Shown here one piece after another: positions 35,536 through 43,784 of a stretch of 64,000 bases of DNA (position 1 is the stretch's first letter; the number at the start of each line of letters is the position of its first letter). The notes beneath the pieces were generated by a model that was not told where the DNA came from, did no database searches, and saw nothing but the letters and a program-made list of their open reading frames with translations. The DNA is taken from positions 310,001 through 374,000 of the forward strand of contig NZ_RCCS01000004.1 in NCBI RefSeq assembly GCF_003664185.1, read 5' to 3'. The position numbers and the translations under genes are program-made. Source of the stretch: Tenacibaculum discolor (GTDB lineage: Bacteria; Bacteroidota; Bacteroidia; Flavobacteriales; Flavobacteriaceae).

Positions 35536-37092
35536 ATGGTAAAAGAACTTCAATTACGTGTTAATTTAGTAGAAGAACGCAAAGACAATATTTTACAGCT
35601 AAAAGCTGCTAAGAAGCTAGGTATTAATATAGCTGATATTACTAGCGTAAAGGTGTTACGTAAATCGATAGATGCACGTAAAAAAGAAGTTATTTTTAAC
35701 TATAAAGTAGCGGTATACATTAACGAACCGCAACCAGATACTCCTGATTATATTTTTGAATATCAAGATGTATCAAATGCAAAAGAAATTCATATTGTAG
35801 GCTTTGGTCCTGCGGGGATGTATGCAGCACTTCGTTGTATTGAATTAGGCTACAAACCTATTGTGTTAGAGCGTGGTAAAAATGTACAAGATCGTCGTAG
35901 AGATTTACGTGCTATTAACCAATTTCATGAAGTAAACCCAGACTCTAACTATTGTTTTGGTGAAGGTGGTGCAGGAACCTATTCGGACGGAAAGTTATAT
36001 ACAAGAAGTTTAAAGCGTGGTGATGTTCGTAAAATATTTGAAAACTTAGTATATCACGGTGCTACCGATCAAATTTTAGTAGATGCGCATCCGCACATAG
36101 GAACTAACAAACTTCCGAAGATTATTCAAAACATCCGCGAAACGATTTTAAAACATGGTGGAGAAATTCATTTTGAAACTCGTGTTACTGATTTTATCGT
36201 TAAAAACAACAAGCTACAAGCTATACAACTCCAAAACGGAACGGAAATGGCTGTAAATGCTGTTATTTTGGCTACAGGGCATTCTGCAAGAGATATATAC
36301 GAGCTATTGCATAAAAAAGACATTTTACTAAAAGCGAAATCGTTTGCTATGGGAGTTCGTGTAGAACATCCACAAGAAATTATTGATCAAATTCAATACA
36401 GTTGTTCAGGTCAACGTGATGAGTTACTGCCTGCTGCTGCATATAGTTTAGTTCATCAAGTTGGAAACCGTGGAGTGTATTCATTCTGTATGTGTCCTGG
36501 TGGATTCATCGTTCCTGCGGCAACTGCCAATGGTGAGGTAGTAGTAAACGGAATGTCGCCTTCGCGTCGTAATAACAAGTTTGCCAACTCGGGTATTGTA
36601 GTTGAAATTAATGTAGATAAAGATTTACCAAAATATGAGAAATACGGAGTTTTAAAAGGCTTACAATATCAAAAAGATTTAGAGAAGTTAGCCTTTAACG
36701 CAGGCGGAAAAAGTCAAGTTGCTCCAGCGCAACGTTTAACTGACTTTGTGGAAGGTAGATTATCTTCTTCTTTAAATGATTGTTCGTATCAACCCGGATT
36801 AAATTCTTCTCCGCTACACTCGTTACTTCCTAAATTAATTGGAAGCAGATTGCGTAAAGGTTTTGCGGCTTTCGGACAAAAAATGCACGGGTATTATACT
36901 GCGGAAGCAAACATTGTTGGGGTAGAGTCTAGAACCTCATCACCAGTAAATATTCCAAGAAAAGAAAACCTTGAACATCCACAAATTGAAGGACTCTTTC
37001 CTTGTGGTGAAGGTGGTGGTTATGCTGGTGGTATTATTTCGGCTGCTATGGACGGTGAACGCTGTGCTGAGGCTGCCATTGCAAACCTGTAA
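35536..37092 (+). CDS. COG2509-type FAD-dependent oxidoreductase
   Basis: A protein of 518 residues. An N-terminal substrate-type domain of about 90 residues (MVKELQLRVNLVEER) precedes a Rossmann FAD motif in VGFGPAGMYAALRCIELG. Then follow CFGEGGAGTYSDGKLYTR, VILATGHSARDIYELL and a C-terminal FAD segment, GLFPCGEGGGYAGGI. This matches the uncharacterised NAD(FAD)-utilising dehydrogenases of COG2509. It is cytosolic and the substrate is unknown. The divergent transporter is a neighbour but no functional link is evident. Confidence 0.85.
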   Translation: MVKELQLRVNLVEERKDNILQLKAAKKLGINIADITSVKVLRKSIDARKKEVIFNYKVAVYINEPQPDTPDYIFEYQDVSNAKEIHIVGFGPAGMYAALRCIELGYKPIVLERGKNVQDRRRDLRAINQFHEVNPDSNYCFGEGGAGTYSDGKLYTRSLKRGDVRKIFENLVYHGATDQILVDAHPHIGTNKLPKIIQNIRETILKHGGEIHFETRVTDFIVKNNKLQAIQLQNGTEMAVNAVILATGHSARDIYELLHKKDILLKAKSFAMGVRVEHPQEIIDQIQYSCSGQRDELLPAAAYSLVHQVGNRGVYSFCMCPGGFIVPAATANGEVVVNGMSPSRRNNKFANSGIVVEINVDKDLPKYEKYGVLKGLQYQKDLEKLAFNAGGKSQVAPAQRLTDFVEGRLSSSLNDCSYQPGLNSSPLHSLLPKLIGSRLRKGFAAFGQKMHGYYTAEANIVGVESRTSSPVNIPRKENLEHPQIEGLFPCGEGGGYAGGIISAAMDGERCAEAAIANL

Positions 37093-37171
37093 TAATTAAC
37101 AAATATTTGTTGGTGTAATTTCCAATTACCTCGTACTTTTGCTACTCCTAAAAATTAGAGGCTTTTTAGCG

Positions 37172-37807
37172 ATGAGTAAAAAGAATAAAAAAAATAACAA
37201 AAAGAAAATAGATAAGCCGCATTATAAACGTTTACACAACTACTATAATCGCACTGGTTTTTACATGTTCATTTGGATTAGCTTGAAGAAAGCTTTTTGG
37301 CCAATTGTTGGAGCTGTTGTAGGTATATTATTATTTAACAAGTATGTTTATAATATTAACGATGGTTTACAACATATGACCGAAACTTTTTCTAGAACGG
37401 GAGTTTTAGTTACTTTTTTTATTTCTGAAACAATTTTAGGATTAATTCCGCCAGAAATTTTCATCGCTTGGTCTAAGAAAACAGCCGACCCTATTGTAAA
37501 TATTTCTTTGTTAGCTACCTTATCTTATTTAGGAGGTTTGTGTGCTTATTTTATAGGTAGGGCTTCTTTAAAGATAGACTCTGTAAGAAATTACTTAGAA
37601 GTTAAAATGGCTAAAAACCTTAAAAACACTAGTAAATGGGGTGGTTTTTTAATTTTAGTAGGTGCACTATTACCACTACCTTTTGCTATTAGCTGTTTAA
37701 CTGCTGGTATGATTAAATACCCTTTTAAAAATGTAGTTTTTGTAGGCTTATTTCGTTTTGCTCGTTTTGCTATTTATGCATGGGCTATTTTTTCGGTAGT
37801 AAATTAA
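37172..37807 (+). CDS. VTT/SNARE-associated-like membrane protein
   Basis: A protein of 211 residues from the ATG at 37172; an in-frame upstream start would overlap the promoter region. A very basic N-terminus (KKNKKNNKKK) is followed by about five hydrophobic helices with the DedA/VTT-type pattern FFISETILGLIPPEIFIAWS, LGGLCAYFIGR and LLPLPFAISCLTAG. VTT proteins scramble or flip lipids in membranes. The next gene, DUF1456, starts 12 bp later. Confidence 0.68.
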   Translation: MSKKNKKNNKKKIDKPHYKRLHNYYNRTGFYMFIWISLKKAFWPIVGAVVGILLFNKYVYNINDGLQHMTETFSRTGVLVTFFISETILGLIPPEIFIAWSKKTADPIVNISLLATLSYLGGLCAYFIGRASLKIDSVRNYLEVKMAKNLKNTSKWGGFLILVGALLPLPFAISCLTAGMIKYPFKNVVFVGLFRFARFAIYAWAIFSVVN

Positions 37808-37819
37808 CTTAAAACAATT

Positions 37820-38068
37820 ATGGGACTAACTAACAACGACATTTTTAAAAAGCTACGAGTAGCACATAAATTAAGAGATACTGATATTATTGACATCTGC
37901 GCTTTGGTAGATTTTAAAGTTTCTAAATCGGAAATCAACGCAATCTTTAGAAAAGAAGATCATCCTAAGTATGTGGAGTGCGGAGATCAGTTTTTACGTA
38001 ACTTTTTAAACGGATTAATTATTCATTTAAGAGGTCCGATGCCAGAGAAAAAGCCAAACAAAAAGTAA
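37820..38068 (+). CDS. DUF1456 (YehS-like) protein
   Basis: A protein of 82 residues matching half of a DUF1456/YehS protein: LTNNDIFKKLRVAHKLRDTD, LVDFKVSKSEINAIFRKEDH, YVECGDQFLRNFLNGL. E. coli YehS has two such repeats, and this is a single-repeat version. The function is unknown; the repeat is a small helical, possibly nucleic-acid-binding unit. It is probably cotranscribed with the upstream membrane protein gene. Confidence 0.85.
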   Translation: MGLTNNDIFKKLRVAHKLRDTDIIDICALVDFKVSKSEINAIFRKEDHPKYVECGDQFLRNFLNGLIIHLRGPMPEKKPNKK

Positions 38069-38094
38069 CCACACCACTAACACTTATATAATTA

Positions 38095-38129
38095 AAAAAC
38101 CTTCTGATTGAATCAGAAGGTTTTTATTT
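38095..38129 (+). terminator. Terminator after the DUF1456 gene
   Basis: ACCTTCTGATT and AATCAGAAGGT flank a single G to give a near-perfect dyad, followed by a T-run. The rest of the gap to 38249 holds nothing I recognise. Confidence 0.85.
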
Positions 38130-38248
38130 TCCCCTTAAATTTCTCAATCAATAATTATTTATTGAATGATTATGACACAAATATATAACTGTCTTTTGAT
38201 ACATTATAAGGGATATCCGTAAGTATATATGTAGTTTTCCGCAAAACA

Positions 38249-38279
38249 AAAAAAGAGCGCAAAATTTGCGCTCTTTTTT
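38249..38279 (-). terminator. Terminator after the DUF3127 gene
   Basis: GAGCGCAAA (38255-38263), one A, and TTTGCGCTC (38265-38273), flanked by A and T runs. It lies 25 bp past the DUF3127 stop in the direction of transcription. Confidence 0.8.
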
Positions 38280-38303
38280 GTATTCATAGTTTTCTAAATA
38301 TTC

Positions 38304-38669
38304 TTAGAAAGGTAAATCATCTGGTTCGTTAGCAGATAAATCTGGAGCTGGCTCAAACTGGTCAGCTGGTGGAATGTTTTGTGAAGCTCCTTGTGCTAAG
38401 TTTTCAATTCTCCATCCTTGAATAGAGTTGAAATATTTAGCTTCTCCTTGTGGGTTAATCCATTCTCTTCCTCTTAAATTAATAGAAACCTTTACATCTT
38501 GCCCTACCTGGTAATTGTTTAATAAATCACATTTATCTTGAATAAATTCAATTAATAACATTTGAGGATATTGCTCATCAGTAGTTACTACTAGTTCACG
38601 CTTTCTAAATCCGTTAGACCCAAATGTTTGTGTCTCGTTAATTAATTTAATTTTTCCTATTACTTCCAT
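38304..38669 (-). CDS. DUF3127 protein with SSB-like acidic tail
   Basis: A protein of 121 residues. The body (MEVIGKIKLINETQTFGSNG, LLIEFIQDKCDLLNNYQVGQ, KVSINLRGREW) is the DUF3127 beta domain common in Bacteroidota, compatible with an OB-like fold. The last residues, ANEPDDLPF, closely match the C-terminal tip of single-stranded DNA-binding proteins (DDDLPF type), the peptide that recruits DNA-repair partners. It lies 7 bp after the flavin reductase gene on the same strand. A single-stranded nucleic-acid role is an inference from the tail. Confidence 0.82.
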   Translation of the reverse strand: MEVIGKIKLINETQTFGSNGFRKRELVVTTDEQYPQMLLIEFIQDKCDLLNNYQVGQDVKVSINLRGREWINPQGEAKYFNSIQGWRIENLAQGASQNIPPADQFEPAPDLSANEPDDLPF

Positions 38670-38676
38670 TTCTTAT

Positions 38677-39537
38677 CTATTTAATTAAAAGTACCTTCCA
38701 AGCACTTTCTACATCATTGTTTTGTAAATACTCTTGTGCAAAAGTATGTTTTTTTTCAGTTGAAATACCCACAAATTGTGAATGTTCTTTCGCAAAGTTA
38801 TTAACAGCTTCTTCTGTAGGTAGCTGTTCTACATTGCCTAACATACCTAAATTGTTCCCTGTTAATACTGTACTATTTTTTATTTCAGTAGGTATTTGGT
38901 CTACTCCAATTCCTAAGGTAGTTAATGGTTTTGGAATTTCAAAAAAACCATCTCTTGCTCTACTGTAATAATTCCCTCCTGCTCTGGCTACTAAATCTAT
39001 TTTATGTTGATCTATACTACCATCTTCTGCCAATACATTTTCGTTTACATGTAGTTTTACTACCTCACAAACAATTAAGTTTCCTGCTCCACCTTCTTCA
39101 CCTGTGTAAATGATATCTTTTACTTTACACTCAAATTGTACAGGAGACTCCGCTACTCTAAACGGCTTTACCTCATCTGAAGGTAACATTGTAAAACCAG
39201 CTTTTATAAACTCATTTACTCCTTTTGGGTACATGGTACTACTCAACGACATTTGCTGAACAATATCGTAATTCACAATATTAATAACCACTTCTCTGGT
39301 TGCTTCAGCGTTGTCTAACGTATGTTTGGTTTTATTTCCTCTTACACTACGTGCTGGAGAAAAAATCATAATTGGTGGGTTTGCCCCAAATACATTAAAA
39401 AAACTAAATGGTGATAAATTTGGATTTCCATCTGCATCTACAGTACTTGCAAAAGCAATAGGTCTTGGAGCTACAGCTCCTAATAAATATCCATGCAGTT
39501 TAGAAGTTGGTATATCTTTAGGGTTTATTGATAACAT
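38677..39537 (-). CDS. Flavin reductase family protein (FMN-binding split barrel)
   Basis: A protein of 286 residues. The flavin reductase-like domain occupies the N-terminal 200 residues (LLGAVAPRPIAFASTVDADG, NLSPFSFFNVFGANPPIMIF, EVVINIVNYD). It is followed by a tail of about 80 residues rich in acidic and helical segments. The family binds FMN and reduces flavin with NAD(P)H or acts on flavin-dependent substrates. It is the first gene of a two-gene - strand unit with DUF3127 and is divergent from the histidine kinase. Confidence 0.86.
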   Translation of the reverse strand: MLSINPKDIPTSKLHGYLLGAVAPRPIAFASTVDADGNPNLSPFSFFNVFGANPPIMIFSPARSVRGNKTKHTLDNAEATREVVINIVNYDIVQQMSLSSTMYPKGVNEFIKAGFTMLPSDEVKPFRVAESPVQFECKVKDIIYTGEEGGAGNLIVCEVVKLHVNENVLAEDGSIDQHKIDLVARAGGNYYSRARDGFFEIPKPLTTLGIGVDQIPTEIKNSTVLTGNNLGMLGNVEQLPTEEAVNNFAKEHSQFVGISTEKKHTFAQEYLQNNDVESAWKVLLIK

Positions 39538-39600
39538 TCTGTATAATTTTAGTGTAAATATACTACCTATTTATAAATTTAGTTATTCTAGATAATAGTT

Positions 39601-39608
39601 TATATTTG
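39601..39608 (+). promoter_or_regulatory. -7 element of the histidine kinase promoter
   Basis: TATATTTG, an exact TAnnTTTG match, ends 4 bp before the kinase ATG at 39613. This predicts a leaderless or near-leaderless transcript, as at nrtR and prs. A good -33 element is not visible. Confidence 0.5.
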
Positions 39609-39612
39609 ATTG

Positions 39613-40761
39613 ATGGCTTTTTTTAGAAACACTTATTGGGTAAAGCGTATTGCAATTAGTATTTCCTTACTTATCGTTTTATTTATTTTATGGAATACTT
39701 ACGTGTTTTTTCAAAAATTTAAAAAGGATGAGCGTGCTAAGATGGAGATTTATGCCACTGCTATTAAAGAAGTGGTATCTAACCCAAATTCAGATGGTAA
39801 CTTTAATTTAGTAAATAAAGTTTATGAAACCATAGAGAATATTCCTTCTATTTTGGTTGGTAAAGATGGACAGATAAAGCAGTTTCATAACTTAGATTCT
39901 ATTAAGTCTACAGACCCAAAGTATCTTCAACAGCAATTGAACATTATGAAAAAACAGAATGAACCAATTGCGATAGAGTACTTAGGTATTAAAGAACATA
40001 TTTACTACAGAAATTCTGATCTTTTATACAAACTTAAATACTACCCGCTTGCCTTAGTACTAATTTTAGGGTTATTCCTTACTATTATTTACATGGTGTA
40101 CAAGTCTAACAAAGTTGCTGAACAAAATAAGTTGTGGACAGGAATGGCTAAAGAAACTGCGCATCAAATAGGAACACCGCTTTCTTCTTTATTAGGTTGG
40201 ATAGCTATTTTACGTGCTGAGGATGTTAGCAGTGATTATGTTGATGAAATTGAAAAAGATGTGCGACGCTTAAACACCATCGCAAATCGTTTTTCTAAAA
40301 TAGGATCTCTTCCAGAGTTAAAACCTTTCAACGTTGTATCTATTACTAAAGCTGCTTATGACTACTTAGAAAATAGAAGTTCTAAACAAATTTCTTTTTC
40401 TTTTACTACCGAAGCAGAAGAAATTCGCGCCAACCTAAATACCGAGTTATATGGTTGGGTAATAGAAAATTTAATTAAAAATGCTATTGATGCTATGCAA
40501 GGTAAAGGAAGTTTATCTGTTAGCATTAGCAAAAACTCTAAGAATATAAAAATTCTAATTACTGATACCGGTAAAGGGATTCCTAAAACACAGTTTTCAC
40601 AAATATTCAACCCAGGATTTACCACAAAAAAACGCGGTTGGGGACTTGGTTTATCGCTCTCTAAACGTATTATTGAGGATTACCACAGCGGAAAAATACA
40701 CGTGCTAAGATCTGAAATAGGAAAAGGAACTACTTTTGAAATCTTATTGAATAAGGTTTAG
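39613..40761 (+). CDS. Membrane sensor histidine kinase
   Basis: A protein of 382 residues from the ATG at 39613; a TTG one codon earlier is an unlikely start. Two transmembrane helices (about 11-30 and 140-162) bracket a periplasmic sensor of about 110 residues. The phospho-acceptor His lies in ETAHQIGTPLSSLLG, then NLIKNAIDAMQGKG (N box), DTGKGIPKTQFSQIF (G1) and GWGLGLSLSKRII (G2). No response regulator gene is nearby, so the partner is unlinked. The signal is unknown. Confidence 0.87.
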   Translation: MAFFRNTYWVKRIAISISLLIVLFILWNTYVFFQKFKKDERAKMEIYATAIKEVVSNPNSDGNFNLVNKVYETIENIPSILVGKDGQIKQFHNLDSIKSTDPKYLQQQLNIMKKQNEPIAIEYLGIKEHIYYRNSDLLYKLKYYPLALVLILGLFLTIIYMVYKSNKVAEQNKLWTGMAKETAHQIGTPLSSLLGWIAILRAEDVSSDYVDEIEKDVRRLNTIANRFSKIGSLPELKPFNVVSITKAAYDYLENRSSKQISFSFTTEAEEIRANLNTELYGWVIENLIKNAIDAMQGKGSLSVSISKNSKNIKILITDTGKGIPKTQFSQIFNPGFTTKKRGWGLGLSLSKRIIEDYHSGKIHVLRSEIGKGTTFEILLNKV

Positions 40762-40768
40762 TCCATTT

Positions 40769-40954
40769 TTATTCTTTTTCTACTCTCTTTTTCATGGTAA
40801 GTCCAAAAAGTACTCCTCCTATTCCCCATATAACAATACCAATTATTACACTCTTTAAAGTTATCTTTTCACCATCGTACCATGGATACAGAACGGTCAT
40901 AACAAAAAACATAGTTGCTCCTCATCCTAAACCAGTTTTCAACCACTTTTTCAT
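40769..40954 (-). pseudogene. Small membrane protein gene interrupted by TGA
   Basis: On the minus strand an ATG at 40954 opens a frame (MKKWLKTGLG), meets TGA at 40922-40924 (codon 11) and then continues open for 50 more codons (GATMFFVMTVLYPWYDGE, a GIVIWGIGGVLFGLTM helix, then KKRVEKE) to TAA at 40769. The TGA stands where Trp (TGG) would suit the first helix, so one nonsense substitution explains it. A restart at the ATG at 40912 would leave a 47-residue product. I therefore call it a recent pseudogene, unless the base is a sequencing error. Confidence 0.6.
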
Positions 40955-40967
40955 AGCTCTTTTTTAT

Positions 40968-41360
40968 TTATTCAAAATTCTTAGCAATCCCTTCAGCAAC
41001 TGCTACAAACTCTTCATTTGTTAATTTTTCTTTCTTTACAAATCGGATGTCCTCCATGGTTTGTAACGGAATTAAATGCACATGTACATGAGGTACTTCT
41101 AAGCCAATTACACTCATTCCTACGCGTTCACATGGAATAGTTTTCTCAATCGCTTTGGCTACTCTGTAAGAAAAAGACATTAATCCATCGTACTCTTCTT
41201 TCGATAAGTCAAATAATTTATTTTCTTCTCGCTTAGGAATAACCAATGTATGTCCTTTTGCATTTGGGTTGATATCTAAAAAAGCAAAATAGTTATCGTT
41301 TTCTGCTATTTTGTATGATGGAATTTCTCCGTTTATAATCTTTGTAAAAATACTTGCCAT
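40968..41360 (-). CDS. HIT family protein
   Basis: A protein of 130 residues with the histidine triad HVHVHLIP near residue 95, and the usual start SIFTKIINGEIPSYKIAEND. HIT enzymes hydrolyse or transfer nucleotides (HINT/Fhit class), and this one looks like the common bacterial HinT-like type. It lies downstream of greA on the same strand, separated by a terminator, and is cytosolic. Confidence 0.9.
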   Translation of the reverse strand: MASIFTKIINGEIPSYKIAENDNYFAFLDINPNAKGHTLVIPKREENKLFDLSKEEYDGLMSFSYRVAKAIEKTIPCERVGMSVIGLEVPHVHVHLIPLQTMEDIRFVKKEKLTNEEFVAVAEGIAKNFE

Positions 41361-41399
41361 GTTTTTTTATTTAATTTTACAGTAAAAATAAAAAAGAAA

Positions 41400-41426
41400 T
41401 CGGGTTCTAGCGAAGCTAAAACCCGA
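41400..41426 (-). terminator. Terminator between greA and the HIT gene
   Basis: TCGGGTT (41400-41406) and AACCCGA (41420-41426) form the base, with an inner TAGC / GCTA pair. In the direction of greA it is followed by a T-rich run. It lies 35 bp past the greA stop. Confidence 0.8.
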
Positions 41427-41461
41427 ATAAATCTTTACTCTTTTATATTTGTTTTTTTCTC

Positions 41462-41935
41462 TTATCGAGAAATCTCCATAACTTCAAACTTCATAATTCC
41501 GTTAGGTACTTGTATTTCGGCTACATCACCTACTTTTTTACCTAATAAACCTTTACCTATTGGTGAGTTTACAGATAACTTTCCGTTTCTTACATCACTT
41601 TCACTATCTGCAACAAGTGTGTAGGTAAATTCCATTCCGTTAACCGTATTTTTAATCTTAACTATTGAGTGAATTAAGATTTTAGACATGTCTAACTGAC
41701 TTTCATCAATAACACGAGCATTAGCTACTACATTTTTTAGCTTAGCTATTTTTGTTTCTAATAACGATTGTTCTTCTTTAGCAGCATGGTATTCTGCATT
41801 CTCACTCAAATCTCCTTTATCACGAGCATCCGCTATTTCTTGAGAAACACGTGGTCTTTCTACTTGCTCTAAATGTGCTAACTCTTCTTTAAGTTTCTTT
41901 AATCCTTCTTCCGTATAATATGATACATTACTCAT
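41462..41935 (-). CDS. greA: Transcription elongation factor GreA
   Basis: A protein of 157 residues, full family length. The N-terminal coiled coil (LKKLKEELAHLEQVERPRVS, ARDKGDLSENAEYHAAKEEQ with the catalytic Asp-Leu-Ser-Glu tip region) is followed by the FKBP-like C-terminal domain (NSPIGKGLLGKKVGDVAEIQ). GreA rescues backtracked RNA polymerase by stimulating transcript cleavage. Its upstream region forms two hairpins between 41966 and 42057, giving a structured leader. Confidence 0.95.
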   Translation of the reverse strand: MSNVSYYTEEGLKKLKEELAHLEQVERPRVSQEIADARDKGDLSENAEYHAAKEEQSLLETKIAKLKNVVANARVIDESQLDMSKILIHSIVKIKNTVNGMEFTYTLVADSESDVRNGKLSVNSPIGKGLLGKKVGDVAEIQVPNGIMKFEVMEISR

Positions 41936-41965
41936 CTCTTCTCTCTTTTTAAAATCAACAAACTT

Positions 41966-42078
41966 TTATATGCTTTCCTTAACGTTTTGTAAGAAGCATA
42001 TAACTTTTCTTCCTAGAACCCTGAGGGTTAAATTTAAAAATCCCACGCCGCTAGGAATGAGATTGTCTTACAAATGTA
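41966..42078 (-). promoter_or_regulatory. Structured greA leader and promoter
   Basis: On the minus strand TACATTTG (42078-42071) fits TAnnTTTG exactly, so the transcript would start near 42064 with about 130 nt before the greA ATG. The leader then contains a stem TTCCTAG / CTAGGAA (42010-42057) holding a nested AACCC-TGA-GGGTT hairpin (42017-42029), and next a 10-bp stem TTATATGCTT / AAGCATATAA (41966-42003). Such length and pairing are unusual here, where several promoters look nearly leaderless. It could be a cis-regulatory RNA, or part of it could serve the divergent gene. Confidence 0.45.
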
Positions 42079-42129
42079 CAAAATATTTGTAACTTCGTTG
42101 CGTTACAATAACAACTTCTATACTAAAAA

Positions 42130-42540
42130 ATGAAAAAAATATTTTATTTATTTCTTGTTATAATTTGTTCTAGCTGTAGTGATAACACTCCTATTAACAA
42201 TTGCTTTTCTGGAATAAAAATGAATGCTATCATCGATTTATCGCTTCCAGAATTTAGCGGTTTATTAGTTCCTGGAGGAGAATCTCAAAATGTAATACAA
42301 GGGAGAAATGTTTTTATTTTTAGAACAGGAACCTCTGGTTACAGAGCTTTTGACCAGCAATGCCCAGAGCAAAACTGTAACTCTTTAATGACTTTTAACG
42401 GAGTAGAAATTACCTGTCCTTGCGATGATAAAAAATACAACTACCTTTCAGGTGGTGCTCCTTTAGATGGTGAAGGTTGTAATGCATTAATGTATTTTGT
42501 TACTCCCATTAGTAACAATCAGTTAAGAATATCTCGTTAA
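42130..42540 (+). CDS. Lipoprotein with a degenerate Rieske-like domain
   Basis: A protein of 136 residues with lipoprotein signal MKKIFYLFLVIICSSCSD. The core (FIFRTGTSGYRAFDQQCPEQ, then VEITCPCDDKKYNYLSGGAP) follows a Rieske ferredoxin layout, but the two His ligands of the CxH and CxxH motifs are absent (CPEQNC and CPCDD instead). It therefore probably does not hold a classical 2Fe-2S Rieske cluster; extra Cys might bind something else or form disulfides. The function is unknown. Confidence 0.65.
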   Translation: MKKIFYLFLVIICSSCSDNTPINNCFSGIKMNAIIDLSLPEFSGLLVPGGESQNVIQGRNVFIFRTGTSGYRAFDQQCPEQNCNSLMTFNGVEITCPCDDKKYNYLSGGAPLDGEGCNALMYFVTPISNNQLRISR

Positions 42541-42545
42541 TACTA

Positions 42546-42575
42546 TTTGTACTAACAATTAGATTCTTATTTTTG
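42546..42575 (+). promoter_or_regulatory. purK promoter
   Basis: TTTG (42546-42549), 18 bp, then TATTTTTG (42568-42575), a good match to the Bacteroidota -33/-7 consensus, placed 31 bp before the purK GTG start. A PurR-type operator is not evident. Confidence 0.65.
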
Positions 42576-42606
42576 CAGCAACAACAACACAATTAACACA
42601 TTTATC

Positions 42607-43764
42607 GTGAAAAACTACTTTTCTTCAAACTTTAAATTGGGTGTTCTAGGAGGCGGCCAATTAGGAAGAATGTTACTTACCGAAACGCAAAAATTCGATA
42701 TCTATACTGTTATTTTAGACGGAAATGCTGACGCTCCTTGTGCTCAGATATGTAACGAATTTCATCAAGGAGATTTATTGGATTATGATACTGTTTACAA
42801 TTTTGGAAAACAAGTAGATTTGTTAACCATAGAAATTGAAAACGTAAATATTGATGCTTTAGATGCTTTAGAAGCTGAAGGGGTAACCATTTTTCCAAAG
42901 CCTAAAAACTTAAGAACTATTCAAAATAAAGCACACCAAAAGGTGTTTTATCACGACAATAATATCCCTACGGCTGACTTTTCTAGGTTTACTTCTTTAG
43001 AAGAGTTAAAACACGCTATTAGTAACGATGCTGTTACGTTTCCTTTTGTATGGAAATCTGCTCGATTTGGATATGACGGTAATGGGGTAAAAATTGTTCG
43101 TGCCATCAGCGATTTAGAAAACCTACCTACTGGTGAGTGTATTTCTGAAAAACTAGTTCCTTTTAAAAATGAATTAGCTGTTATTGTTGCAAGAAATGCA
43201 AGCGGGGAAACCAAAACCTATCCTGTAGTTGAAATGGAATTTCACCCAGAAGCTAATCAAGTAGAATATGTAATTTGTCCTGCAAGAATTGAGGATGCAG
43301 TTGCCAAAAAAGCGCGCGAAGTTGCTTTAAAAGTTGCTGATGCTTTTGATTTTGTTGGATTATTAGCTGTGGAAATGTTTCAAACTAAAGATGATAATAT
43401 CTTAGTAAACGAAGCTGCCCCAAGAACTCACAATTCAGGGCATTATTCAATTGAAGCAAGTTATACTAGTCAATTTGAACAACATTTACGTAGTATTTTA
43501 AACCTTCCATTAGGAAATACCGAAAGTAAAGTAGCCGGAATCATGGTGAACTTAGTTGGTGCTGAAGGCTATACTGGTGATGTAGTATATGAAAACATCG
43601 AAGAAATTTTAAAGATTGACGGAGTTACCCCTCACATCTACGGAAAAAAGACAACCAAACCTTTCCGTAAAATGGGACACGTAACTATTGTTAATGAAGA
43701 TATAAATGAAGCGAGAAAAGTCGCTCAACAAGTAAAAGAAACTATTAAGGTAATAGCAAAATAA
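42607..43764 (+). CDS. purK: N5-carboxyaminoimidazole ribonucleotide synthase
   Basis: A protein of 385 residues from a GTG start. It is an ATP-grasp enzyme with LGVLGGGQLGRML at the N-terminus, FPFVWKSARFGYDGNGV, LLAVEMFQTKDDNILVNEAA, and RTHNSGHYSIEASYTSQFEQ. It converts aminoimidazole ribonucleotide, bicarbonate and ATP into N5-CAIR in de novo purine synthesis. The partner purE follows after 38 bp, so the two steps are coexpressed. Confidence 0.93.
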   Translation: MKNYFSSNFKLGVLGGGQLGRMLLTETQKFDIYTVILDGNADAPCAQICNEFHQGDLLDYDTVYNFGKQVDLLTIEIENVNIDALDALEAEGVTIFPKPKNLRTIQNKAHQKVFYHDNNIPTADFSRFTSLEELKHAISNDAVTFPFVWKSARFGYDGNGVKIVRAISDLENLPTGECISEKLVPFKNELAVIVARNASGETKTYPVVEMEFHPEANQVEYVICPARIEDAVAKKAREVALKVADAFDFVGLLAVEMFQTKDDNILVNEAAPRTHNSGHYSIEASYTSQFEQHLRSILNLPLGNTESKVAGIMVNLVGAEGYTGDVVYENIEEILKIDGVTPHIYGKKTTKPFRKMGHVTIVNEDINEARKVAQQVKETIKVIAK

Positions 43765-43766
43765 CC

Positions 43767-43784
43767 TCTCGACTACGCTCGAGA
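43767..43784. repeat. REP-like hairpin in the purK-purE spacer
   Basis: TCTCGA-CTACGC-TCGAGA, followed by TGACA, resembles short dispersed hairpins common in flavobacterial genomes. It lies between purK and purE and could modulate RNA stability; there is no T-run that would make it a terminator. Confidence 0.45.

Noticed and set aside
38249..38279. Palindromic operator
   Set aside because: The dyad is flanked by A and T runs and sits just past a stop codon, so a terminator explains it fully.
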